In this document: positions 1 to 6,966 of the stretch, in pieces
How positions within the stretch are numbered: the stretch's first letter is position 1
Layout: every line of letters starts with the position of its first letter
NCBI GenBank assembly: GCA_016220095.1
Contig: JACRIJ010000122.1
Span: 1 to 33,362, forward strand
DNA length: 33,362 nucleotides
Direction of reading: 5' to 3'
DNA from: Planctomycetota bacterium
Lineage (GTDB): Bacteria > Planctomycetota > MHYJ01 > JACQXL01 > JACRIJ01
Position numbers and translations under genes: made by a program
The notes under the pieces: generated by a model
Database searches by the model: none
The model's input: the letters and a program-made list of their open reading frames with translations, nothing else
Told to the model about the DNA's origin: nothing

Positions 1-8
1 ATGTTTAC

Positions 9-126
9 TAAATATTGGAACTTTATAATGGTAGCCGCGGGCTTTAGCCCGCGTTTGGGGATTAGTATTCCAGCGCAACCTGAAGGTTGCGGCTACCTTC
101 AGTTACACTAAATGTTCCAATATTTA
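9..126. repeat. Double-hairpin palindromic intergenic element
   Basis: The element is a nested palindrome. Perfect 13-bp outer arms lie at 9-21 (TAAATATTGGAAC) and 114-126. A 9-bp inner pair lies at 30-38 (GGTAGCCGC) and 89-97. Inside are two tight hairpins, 36-53 (GC-rich stem, TTTA-type turn) and 74-91 (arms CGCAACCT/AGGTTGCG). It follows the 191-397 gene in its direction of transcription and could stop or stabilise that transcript, but there is no T-run. The design resembles REP/BIME-type bacterial repeats. Relatives are expected elsewhere in the genome but cannot be seen here. Confidence 0.8.
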
Positions 127-190
127 ATCATCTTGGTATAAATAAGGTGAATGCGTATATGTATCTCACATCCCTGCCGCAACCCATCCG

Positions 191-397
191 TCATTCCCTG
201 CACCAACCGACAAGCCGGTCGTTCCGGAATACGTAATGCTCTTTTGTATTCGTAACGGAATGGTAATAAATCCATTCCTCATGGTTCTCGCATCGCGTTT
301 TGGACGGCGCAACGTTCTTTGCTGACGGTTTGCCACGCAATATTAATATGTCTTCCATCGTTAACGGCGGCATATGTCCTGCCTTGCATCTTTTCAT
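191..397 (-). CDS. Small hypothetical protein, 68 aa, tentative BamE/SmpA-like fold
   Basis: The ATG at 397 is preceded by an AGGGGA Shine-Dalgarno about 9 nt upstream, and a sigma-54-type promoter lies about 80 bp further upstream, so the gene looks real. There is no signal peptide or membrane segment. Residues 13-66 follow a pattern seen in BamE/SmpA/OmlA-like and related small proteins: a 'TMEDILILRGKP' segment, then 'EEWIYY', then 'HYVFRNDRLVGW'. That suggests a small beta-alpha-alpha-beta-beta fold, but the similarity is weak and from memory. It lacks the lipoprotein leader of true BamE, so it may be cytoplasmic or a shortened relative. It lies downstream of the sigma-54 activator gene. 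The function is unknown. Confidence 0.65.
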   Translation of the reverse strand: MKRCKAGHMPPLTMEDILILRGKPSAKNVAPSKTRCENHEEWIYYHSVTNTKEHYVFRNDRLVGWCRE

Positions 398-475
398 TAT
401 TTACATCCCCTGAACGATAAAACAGCATAGCCAACTGAAAAGTCAAAAGTAAGACGTTTAATAATTACAAATATA

Positions 476-491
476 TGCAAAAAGCATTCCA
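476..491 (-). promoter_or_regulatory. Putative sigma-54 promoter of the 68-aa gene
   Basis: On the minus strand the site reads TGGAATGCTTTTTGCA. Against the consensus TGGYRYRN4TTGCW it has one mismatch (A for Y at position 4) and the required spacing of 10 nt between GG and GC. The predicted transcription start is near 466, leaving a leader of about 70 nt before the ATG at 397. Upstream, at 545-553 and 613-621, a 9-bp direct repeat AGGTGTTAT occurs twice, 68 bp apart. It could be an activator site, although activator sites are usually inverted repeats. The rest of the 398-650 gap shows no gene. Confidence 0.5.
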
Positions 492-650
492 TGACTATAT
501 GATATGACCGGATACTGCTGAAAGGCATAATACGTTTATAATTAAGGTGTTATGAAAATGAACGGTTAAAAGGATTTCCGGGTTTAAAGTAATGCTGTAT
601 GGAGATACCAACAGGTGTTATAGTTATCGTACAAAAAGGCCTGACGCGCA

Positions 651-2600
651 CTACTGTATTTTTAACGCTTTCAGTCTGACATAGAATTGCGAACGGTTGT
701 ATTTTAGAATGCGTGCGGCGCGGGAAATATTGCCGCCGCATTCACGGATGGTTTTCAAGACAATTTCCCTTTCAAAATCCGCCTTGAGTTCCCTCAACCC
801 CTTACTGCCATCAACAGTAAGGTTATTCGCGGCATGGCAGGCGCGGATAGTTTCAGCAAGCATAGAGACCTCAATCTTTGCCGCGCCTTTGTGCAGAACG
901 CAAATTCTCTTGATTTCATTTTCCAGCTCGCGGATATTCCCGGGCCAGGGATAATTCATCATGGCATCCGTAGCCTCCCTGGAAAATGCCGCCGCATTAT
1001 TGTCCGCAGAAAACTTATTTAGGAAATTCCTTGCCAGCAAAGGTATATCGTCTCTTCTTTCCCGTAGAGCCGGAAGGTTGATTGTTATCGTATTGATGCG
1101 GTAAAACAAGTCCTCGCGGAAAAGCTTTTTTTCTACAAGAAGTTCAACGTTTCGGTTGCTCGCGAAAACAAACCGCGCATTAACCGGCACGGATTTTTCC
1201 CCGCCTATTTTTCTTATTTCTTTTTCTTCCAATACGCGCAGTAATGTCTGCTGAAGTTTAGGGCTCATATCCGCAATTTCGTCCATAAACAGCGTGCCGC
1301 CCGAAACAATCTCAATATGCCCTTTTTTATCCGCAGACGCGCCGGTAAACGCACCTTTGGCGTAGCCGAAGAGCTCGGTCTCCAGCAGGGTTTCAGGCAT
1401 GGCGCCGCAGTTTATTGTCACCAAATTTTTGTCCCTGCGCAGGCTGTTCAGGTGCAAGGCGCGCGCAACAAGTTCTTTGCCGGTACCGGTCTCCCCCTGA
1501 ACCAGAACAGGCATATCGGTCGGCGCAATCTTTTCCAGCAAATTGCATATCTCACACATCACAGGTGTACCGCCTATTATCCCTGAAGAAGAGCTTTCCC
1601 GCCTGTTGTTAATCGTATTTGCCAGCACGTCCGGAATTTTAACGCCGGCCGCGCGGTCTCTGATAGAATGCATTTTATTATAAAGATTCTCGTATTCACG
1701 GCGCCTCTCATAAAGCCATATAGCATCCAGAACGTTTAAGACGGGCTTTATCCTTTTTTCAACCACGAACGCTTTTTCCGGCATGTTCATTATGGTATAA
1801 GCCCTGCTCAGCAGAAGCAATCCCTCACCGGCCAATTCGGCGGAGTTGATTTTTTTTGCTTCCTTAATAATTGCCTTAATAATCTTTTCCGCGGACTCCA
1901 TCCTGTTTTCAAGCATTTCCATAAACGCGACATGAATCCTTGCTTCCAGCCCGGCCGCGGGCAAATTAAGTTTTTCGCCGTATTTTACGCACTCGTTGAA
2001 CGAACGCCTCGCCCCATCATAATCCTGCACGGACATCAGGTACTCGCCTTTCAGGTGATGGAAATTAACCGGGAAAAACCTGTTGTGCGCAACGCCGTGC
2101 TCAAAATCCGAAAGTTTTTTTTCAATAATTTCCCGGGCCTTTGCCGGCTCGTTTTCATAGATATAACAATACGCAAGGCCGATTATGCCGGTATAGTATT
2201 CGTCCGCAACCATAGGATAGGTTGACATGCCGTATTTGCTGAAATACTCCTCAACCTTCCGAAATTGCCGTATGGCCGGGCCGATATTGCGCAAAAGCAT
2301 CAGGTTGCTTCCTATCATCACCGACGGATAAACGCGATACGCGGGTTCAAGCCGATGTTTAAACGCAAGCATTAATGCCTTATAATACATGTCAAGCGAA
2401 GAAGAATATTTCCTTGTCTTGAAATACAAGCCGCCCAACAGTCCGTACAACCTGAATTCCTCTAAAGGCGTGAAAATAAGCCGGGGCAATTTCTTCAGCG
2501 CCGTTTCTCCGCAATATATTGCTTTCCTGTCCTCATTCCTGTCCCTCGCAGACAACAGAAGTTCAATATAGGCGGACAATTTCTTACTTTCATTTCTCAT
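651..2600 (-). CDS. Sigma-54-dependent transcriptional activator with TPR-like sensor region
   Basis: This 649-aa bacterial enhancer-binding protein hydrolyses ATP to open sigma-54 promoter complexes. Residues 1-330 are helical and TPR-like, with no receiver, GAF or PAS domain, so the input is probably a protein or ligand bound by the TPR region. Residues 340-575 are the AAA+ core: Walker A GETGTGKE at 369-376, the sigma-54 contact loop GAFTGA at 416-421, Walker B GGTLFMDE at 434-441, FREDLFYR at 494-501, and WPGNIREL at 552-559. Residues 605-649 hold a Fis-type helix-turn-helix (GGNISRAARIL). All key motifs are intact. The start at 2600 is the first in-frame ATG, with an AGGA rather far upstream (about 13 nt), so translation may be weak or the start slightly different. 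Two sigma-54-like promoters, at 6085-6100 and 476-491, lie on either side and are its obvious candidate targets. Confidence 0.95.
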   Translation of the reverse strand: MRNESKKLSAYIELLLSARDRNEDRKAIYCGETALKKLPRLIFTPLEEFRLYGLLGGLYFKTRKYSSSLDMYYKALMLAFKHRLEPAYRVYPSVMIGSNLMLLRNIGPAIRQFRKVEEYFSKYGMSTYPMVADEYYTGIIGLAYCYIYENEPAKAREIIEKKLSDFEHGVAHNRFFPVNFHHLKGEYLMSVQDYDGARRSFNECVKYGEKLNLPAAGLEARIHVAFMEMLENRMESAEKIIKAIIKEAKKINSAELAGEGLLLLSRAYTIMNMPEKAFVVEKRIKPVLNVLDAIWLYERRREYENLYNKMHSIRDRAAGVKIPDVLANTINNRRESSSSGIIGGTPVMCEICNLLEKIAPTDMPVLVQGETGTGKELVARALHLNSLRRDKNLVTINCGAMPETLLETELFGYAKGAFTGASADKKGHIEIVSGGTLFMDEIADMSPKLQQTLLRVLEEKEIRKIGGEKSVPVNARFVFASNRNVELLVEKKLFREDLFYRINTITINLPALRERRDDIPLLARNFLNKFSADNNAAAFSREATDAMMNYPWPGNIRELENEIKRICVLHKGAAKIEVSMLAETIRACHAANNLTVDGSKGLRELKADFEREIVLKTIRECGGNISRAARILKYNRSQFYVRLKALKIQ

Positions 2601-2790
2601 ACGAAAACGAAAATCCTGTATTTAGTTTTTAACCGCAACTTTCATGTTTCTTACGCAGAAATTTTGGTTGCGGCTATGCTATTTTATAACTAAAGGGAAT
2701 GTACCATTAGAAATGACAAAAATCAATCTATTTGCAGTTCAAGATAGCTCAACGTTGTTCAATAATAGCCAGTTGTCGTTTATTACAACG

Positions 2791-4425
2791 CTATTTTTTT
2801 TCCTTAGCTTTAACAATTTGATTTATTGTTTGCGGGCCTAATTTCTGCGCCTGCCCGCCTGGCCAGTACACCGTAACTTCGTCAACTTTTTCCAGATTGC
2901 CGAGCCCGAAATGAACCGTCAATGAATTCTGCTGGGCGTGCGAACCGGTTCCGCCTTCCACCTGGCGTACCTGCTTCTTGCCGCCGGCCTTGAGCTCTAT
3001 CTTTGCGCCAATGCCTGCGCGATTGCTTGCAGTGCCTTCCAGCTGAAATTCAATCCAGTTCATGTTATTGCCTTCGTTCTTCAGCAAATGCGCAACCTGC
3101 GGGGCATCTACTTTATCCCTGCCGCCGACTATGATGTCCATATAACCATCGCGATTGAAATCGGCCCAGGCGGCGCCGTAGGTGTCTATGAACTGAATCC
3201 CTAACTCCGGCGCGACGTCTTCAAACGTCAGGTTGCCTTTATTCCTGAAAATTTTTGTCTTCGCATAATCCAGATTATATATCTGCGTCACGCAAACGTC
3301 CACGAACGTATCGTTATCAAAATCCGCGCATACCGCATTGCACCACAATTCGTCGCCTGCATAAACGCCTCTGCCGCCGATAGGAAGCCGCGCGACGCCG
3401 GACTTGTCGCGAATATCCATAAACTTGAAATCCGGCCCTCCCTGATTAATGTAAATCTTGGAATCATCGCAAACATAACCCCTTATATCATAAGAATTCT
3501 GTGTCGGGCCGACATATTTGTGCACAAGGTTTGACACCCATATATCAAAAAAACCGTCATTATTGAAATCAGCCCAGGCACAGCCGATTGTATGGCCGTA
3601 CTGAGGGCCGAATTTGGCGTCTTTGCCTTGCGCTTCACTTATAGCAGTATCCTTATAGCGCTGCGGATCATTATCGCCTGCAGTGCCCGCAATTTCGGCA
3701 ACGTTCGTGAAGGCATTATCCTTGTTATTATGCCATAGCATATTCGGTTTCAATCTATAATTGCCGATATAAATATCCTGCCTGCCGTCATTGTCATAAT
3801 CGCACCAGATCACGCTTCTTCCGTATAAGGCTATTTTGTCTATCCCGTATTTGGCGCTGACGTCTTCAAATTTGCCGTTGCCTTTATTGTGAAACAATTG
3901 ATGAAAATTACCGTCACCTTCCGAAGGGGCGGCATAAAGGTCCGGATACCCGTCATTATCGTAATCTCCCCAGGCTATGGAGCATATGTTTTTATTCATC
4001 TTGAATTCCGCGTCTTTTGAAACCTCGGTGAATCTGCCTTTTTCATTTTTCCATAACTGCCCTGAGCATGTTGCAAGGTCAAGCCAGCCATCGTTGTTAT
4101 AATCGCCCCAGACGGCATTACCGGAGGCTGTTTCAAGGCCTCTGTCATTTGTAACATTCTCAAACCAGAATTTTATGGGCTTATTCATGCCAAGCTGATT
4201 TTCAAAAAGAAGATGGCCGTCAACCAGCAGATCCTGCCAGCCGTCGTTATTATAATCACCCCATGCGAAAAAAGTCCCGCCTATGTTTTCCAGGCCCGCG
4301 TCTTTGGTTGCATCCGCCATTTCAGGCAGGTGCGTTTCGTTTTCACTCCTGGAATAGTTCCCGGCCATACACGCGAAAATGAACATCAACGCGGCAAAAA
4401 TCGCCGCAGGTGAATATTTTTTCAC
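2791..4425 (-). CDS. FG-GAP (VCBS) repeat lipoprotein with C-terminal ASPIC/UnbV domain
   Basis: The 544-aa protein starts at GTG 4425, with AGGAG 7 nt upstream. An N-terminal leader ends in a plausible lipobox (IFAC, Cys19), so it is likely a lipoprotein. Seven FG-GAP/VCBS blades carry the calcium-binding D-x-[DN]-x-D-G-x-x-D loop, near residues 56, 106, 152, 208, 286, 368 and 421, enough for a seven-bladed integrin-alpha-like propeller. The sixth loop has Thr for Gly. Residues 456-538 are a complete ASPIC/UnbV domain, rich in Gly and ending in a WPGG motif. Such proteins are common in Planctomycetota and related phyla, and their role is usually described only as extracellular binding or adhesion. 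The gene lies 60 bp downstream of the 4486-6006 lipoprotein gene, probably in one transcript. Nothing I recognise as a strong terminator follows it. Confidence 0.93.
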   Translation of the reverse strand: MKKYSPAAIFAALMFIFACMAGNYSRSENETHLPEMADATKDAGLENIGGTFFAWGDYNNDGWQDLLVDGHLLFENQLGMNKPIKFWFENVTNDRGLETASGNAVWGDYNNDGWLDLATCSGQLWKNEKGRFTEVSKDAEFKMNKNICSIAWGDYDNDGYPDLYAAPSEGDGNFHQLFHNKGNGKFEDVSAKYGIDKIALYGRSVIWCDYDNDGRQDIYIGNYRLKPNMLWHNNKDNAFTNVAEIAGTAGDNDPQRYKDTAISEAQGKDAKFGPQYGHTIGCAWADFNNDGFFDIWVSNLVHKYVGPTQNSYDIRGYVCDDSKIYINQGGPDFKFMDIRDKSGVARLPIGGRGVYAGDELWCNAVCADFDNDTFVDVCVTQIYNLDYAKTKIFRNKGNLTFEDVAPELGIQFIDTYGAAWADFNRDGYMDIIVGGRDKVDAPQVAHLLKNEGNNMNWIEFQLEGTASNRAGIGAKIELKAGGKKQVRQVEGGTGSHAQQNSLTVHFGLGNLEKVDEVTVYWPGGQAQKLGPQTINQIVKAKEKK

Positions 4426-4485
4426 TGTTTTTCTCCTAAAACATTGAACAGCGTTTCCTTTATAGTCTTTGTTTCAACCAACGGA

Positions 4486-6006
4486 TTATTCCTCGTCATA
4501 CGGCGGCACATACAGCAATGTGACATTTTCAGGAACGCCCGCATTGGTAACGGTTGTTTCATTAACGGAAATATCGCTTCGCGGTATGAATATTTGCACT
4601 GCAATGTTTTCCGGCCCGTTAAAAGACGCCTTTCCTTTTTCATCCGTCGTAACAACCTGATCTGCCGTTGAATATACGTCCACGCCGGAAACCGGCTTTA
4701 AATCCATATCCAGCACGGTTACATTAATCTGCCCCATCTCGGGAACCCTGATAATATTGGACAATACTGCGGTCTTCTGCATAGGCGGCGTATTCAACTC
4801 GTTTTCCTCCACTTCTCCCTCGCTGAAATGCGTTATGTCATAATAGAATTTAGCATGGGCAATTTCGGCAAAAAGCTTGGCCGTTTCAGTTACGGCGGAA
4901 TCCGAACCTTTGACAAATATCTCGGCATAGCCTTCAGTGTCGGTTACGGCAGTTGTTACCGCCTCGTAAGAAACGCCGTCCGCGCGAACGATGCAATCCT
5001 GAACAGGCTTGCCTTTTTCGTCCAATACCCTGACCTTAAAATATGCCCTTGTATAAGTCTGGTCGCAATTCCACGACGAAAAATGCATTACGTCGGCCTG
5101 CGCGTATTTTATGCCGCCGACATCTATGACACGGGCATCATCCGCAGACGAAGTTAACGGGGCCGCGTCTTCCCTGAGCCATACGCCCGTATTTTCATTA
5201 AGGGACCACCACGCGATGCTGTCGCCAGTATTAAAGGCCTTCTGCAGTGATTCCGGAAGCCTTAACGTAATAGAACACGGATTTGCGTGGTCAATCCAGT
5301 AAATCCTTTTCCCGTTTTCGTCCTTTATTGTAATGTCCGCGAAAACAATGCTTTCAATAGGAGTTTCAATATCCGAACCGGCGCTTTCAACCGACATGTA
5401 ATCTCCGGGGAATATATTCTTGCCGTCCTGCTTGGTCGGGTCGCCGTAAGTAAGGCCTATATTTACACTGCCGGTTACCGGCTGGCCTGACGGATCTATA
5501 AGGGAATACGCGGGAATTTTCACCTGCGCGATAAGATTATTGCCGTTATCATTCAGCGACACCGTATTTGATACTGCAGGATTAATCTTCTTGTAAACGT
5601 CAGCCGATTTCATATTTACTTTTATGCTGTACGCCTTGCCGGCTTTTACAGAATAAATGACTTTCACATTGGAAGAGTACCCGTCTTTTTCAAAAAAAAC
5701 CGCAACTCTTTTACTGTTTGAAGACACGGGTACGTTAAGCGCAAAGTAACCGTTATTGCCGGTTGTGGTTTTCAGCGTACCTGCGGAAACTTTTACGCCG
5801 TCAATGCCGATGCCGGCATTCTGCGCCTTGCCTGAAATTTTTATGACATTGGATTTCGCATTCGTGCCATCCTGATAAGCCGTTGCGGCGTTCCCGTCCG
5901 CGGAAATACCCGAATCGCCAATACCGCTTTCACCGCAACCGCATGAGATTACAGCCGCGGATGCCGCCGCAATTACGAATAATGCAAATATCGTTTTCCC
6001 AAACAT
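4486..6006 (-). CDS. Lipoprotein with carboxypeptidase-regulatory-like Ig modules
   Basis: The 506-aa protein has a clean lipobox (VISC, Cys22) after a hydrophobic leader. Its start at ATG 6006 has AGGAGG about 7 nt upstream. Residues 55-135 form a CarboxypepD_reg-like beta sandwich (KISGKAQNAG...GVKVSAG...NGYFAL). Residues 140-320 form a less common all-beta region that ends in the motif 'HFSSWNCD', and its layout recalls domains found in CILP/FAM171-type proteins. Two further Ig-like modules follow near 322-400 and 425-500 ('KVRVLDEKGKPVQDC' and 'INVTVLDMDLKPVSGVDVY'). No catalytic residues are apparent. It probably acts as a surface binding or structural lipoprotein. It is the first gene behind the strong sigma-54-like promoter at 6085-6100 and precedes the FG-GAP/ASPIC lipoprotein gene. 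Confidence 0.88.
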   Translation of the reverse strand: MFGKTIFALFVIAAASAAVISCGCGESGIGDSGISADGNAATAYQDGTNAKSNVIKISGKAQNAGIGIDGVKVSAGTLKTTTGNNGYFALNVPVSSNSKRVAVFFEKDGYSSNVKVIYSVKAGKAYSIKVNMKSADVYKKINPAVSNTVSLNDNGNNLIAQVKIPAYSLIDPSGQPVTGSVNIGLTYGDPTKQDGKNIFPGDYMSVESAGSDIETPIESIVFADITIKDENGKRIYWIDHANPCSITLRLPESLQKAFNTGDSIAWWSLNENTGVWLREDAAPLTSSADDARVIDVGGIKYAQADVMHFSSWNCDQTYTRAYFKVRVLDEKGKPVQDCIVRADGVSYEAVTTAVTDTEGYAEIFVKGSDSAVTETAKLFAEIAHAKFYYDITHFSEGEVEENELNTPPMQKTAVLSNIIRVPEMGQINVTVLDMDLKPVSGVDVYSTADQVVTTDEKGKASFNGPENIAVQIFIPRSDISVNETTVTNAGVPENVTLLYVPPYDEE

Positions 6007-6084
6007 AAGCCAACCTCCTGAAAAATACCAACATACCGATTACACTGCGCAGAACCGGTTATGGTCTGCTTAAATATAATTTAC

Positions 6085-6100
6085 AGCAACAACCGTACCA
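6085..6100 (-). promoter_or_regulatory. Strong putative sigma-54 promoter of the lipoprotein pair
   Basis: On the minus strand the site reads TGGTACGGTTGTTGCT. It matches the degenerate consensus TGGYRYRN4TTGCW at every position and differs from the classical TGGCACG-N4-TTGC[AT] only by T for C at position 4. The GG-to-GC spacing is the required 10 nt. The predicted start near 6074 gives a leader of about 68 nt before the ATG at 6006, almost the same distance as at the 476-491 promoter. The activator gene follows the operon that this promoter would drive. Confidence 0.72.
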
Positions 6101-6470
6101 ATATACCCGGAAACATAGTGCCTCACAACTTACTGAGCAACAATAGGATATATCGCAACACGTCCGTATGCCCAAGCGGCAAAAACCAGACCTGTATGCT
6201 ATCCCTTACACTTTTACGCGGTTTTGTAATAATCCCTTACGAGCCCGAGCAGTGAAAAACGACTAAACTTATCCTGCCGACTAATGTTTACGATATTTGC
6301 TAAGCGCCGCTTATTAGTTTCTAACCGATAGACTTCCGCGCCTGCCTCCGCCGAAGCGAAGCATCGGCTTCGCGCAGGTAGGTAAAAAATACAGAAGATA
6401 AAACAAACGTTTTTTAGCCACGAGGGCATGAAGACACGAAGACACGAAGAACGAAACGACGATAATTTTA

Positions 6471-6567
6471 CCACTGAACACACAGAATACACGAAAAACG
6501 ACGACTTTTACCGGCTTTTGCAATGAAGGCATATATACTTTTCGGTGTGTTCAGTGTATTCAGTGGT
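6471..6567. repeat. Inverted pair of 9-bp periodic arms
   Basis: The left arm starts ACCACTGAAC at 6471, followed by two more 9-mers of the type nACACnGAA. The right arm, 6540-6567, is its reverse complement with a few differences and ends in CAGTGGT. Both arms are three 9-bp units long, so the period is exact within each arm. The arms are separated by about 40 bp and could form a long hairpin in RNA or a cruciform in DNA. Confidence 0.75.
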
Positions 6568-6610
6568 TTATTCCGTTCGTCGTACGGTTAACGACGACTA
6601 CGGTTTAACC
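6565..6610. repeat. 46-bp linker repeat, copy A
   Basis: This segment runs from GGTTTATTCCG to ACGGTTTAACC and joins a reverse-oriented periodic arm to a forward-oriented one. Near-identical copies lie at 25670-25716, 25788-25833 and 25949-25994. Its centre holds a small palindrome, CGTCGT...ACGACG. Confidence 0.85.
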
Positions 6611-6629
6611 GCAAAGGCCGTTAAGCGCG

Positions 6630-6730
6630 TTTACCTTGCCGCAGTACTGCGACCGAAGGAAGTCCTGAGCGGAGCGAAGTAAGCAGAGCGAAGTAAGCAG
6701 AGCGAAGGGAGCGTTTAGCGAAGGGCGTCT
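6630..6730. repeat. GA-rich element inserted in a periodic arm, copy A
   Basis: It begins TTTACCTTGCCGCAGTACTG (6630-6649), followed by repeated GAGCGGAGCGAAG and GCAGAGCGAAG units. It starts one base after the second 9-mer of the forward arm that begins at 6611. The 26013-26060 copy begins at the same point, and its first 20 bases differ by only one. A related GA-rich stretch lies at 25440-25535. Confidence 0.7.
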
Positions 6731-6817
6731 TCGTGGCTCGTTTTTGGTTGCCCCTTACCCCGCCACTTCAGACGGGACTGTAGCGGGACTCCCTTCGGTC
6801 GCGGCTTTGCTGCTTTA

Positions 6818-6886
6818 TACCACGGAATACACGGAAATAGGTATAGATTTTACCTCCTCAGTGTCTTCTGTGTTTTCCGTGGTGCA
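6818..6886. repeat. Long imperfect hairpin downstream of the kinase gene
   Basis: The left arm (ACCACGGAATACACGGAA) and right arm (TGTGTTTTCCGTGGTG) pair over most of their length and show the same 9-bp periodicity as the other arms here. It lies about 80 bp past the kinase stop codon and might serve as a transcript end, but it lacks a T-run on the minus strand. Confidence 0.65.
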
Positions 6887-6966
6887 AAACGGCAAGGCGT
6901 CAATAAAGGGTGTTTAAGAAAATAACAGCTTACGGGCAAATTGCTGAAGGGTTCCATCTCAATTCT

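Larger units (their letters stand above)
6007..6966. other. Gene-free 960-bp spacer with promoter and dispersed repeats
   Basis: No credible coding region is present. 6007-6250 holds the sigma-54-type promoter and leader of the lipoprotein pair. 6415-6460 carries a short array of an 8-bp period (ACACGAAG units). 6471-6610 is a palindromic module with 9-bp periodic arms, 6630-6730 a GA-rich inserted element, and 6818-6886 another long imperfect hairpin. Annotators often place short hypothetical genes in such repeats. I saw none with a ribosome binding site. Confidence 0.75.

Noticed and set aside
631..650. Possible rho-independent terminator after the activator gene (AGGCCTTTTTG on the minus strand)
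   Set aside because: There is a T-run but no adequate stem before it.
4422..4655. 77-aa minus-strand open frame overlapping the junction of the two lipoprotein genes
   Set aside because: It lies out of frame inside the 3' end of the 506-aa gene, has a basic, low-information composition and no ribosome site. The real genes on both sides explain the sequence.
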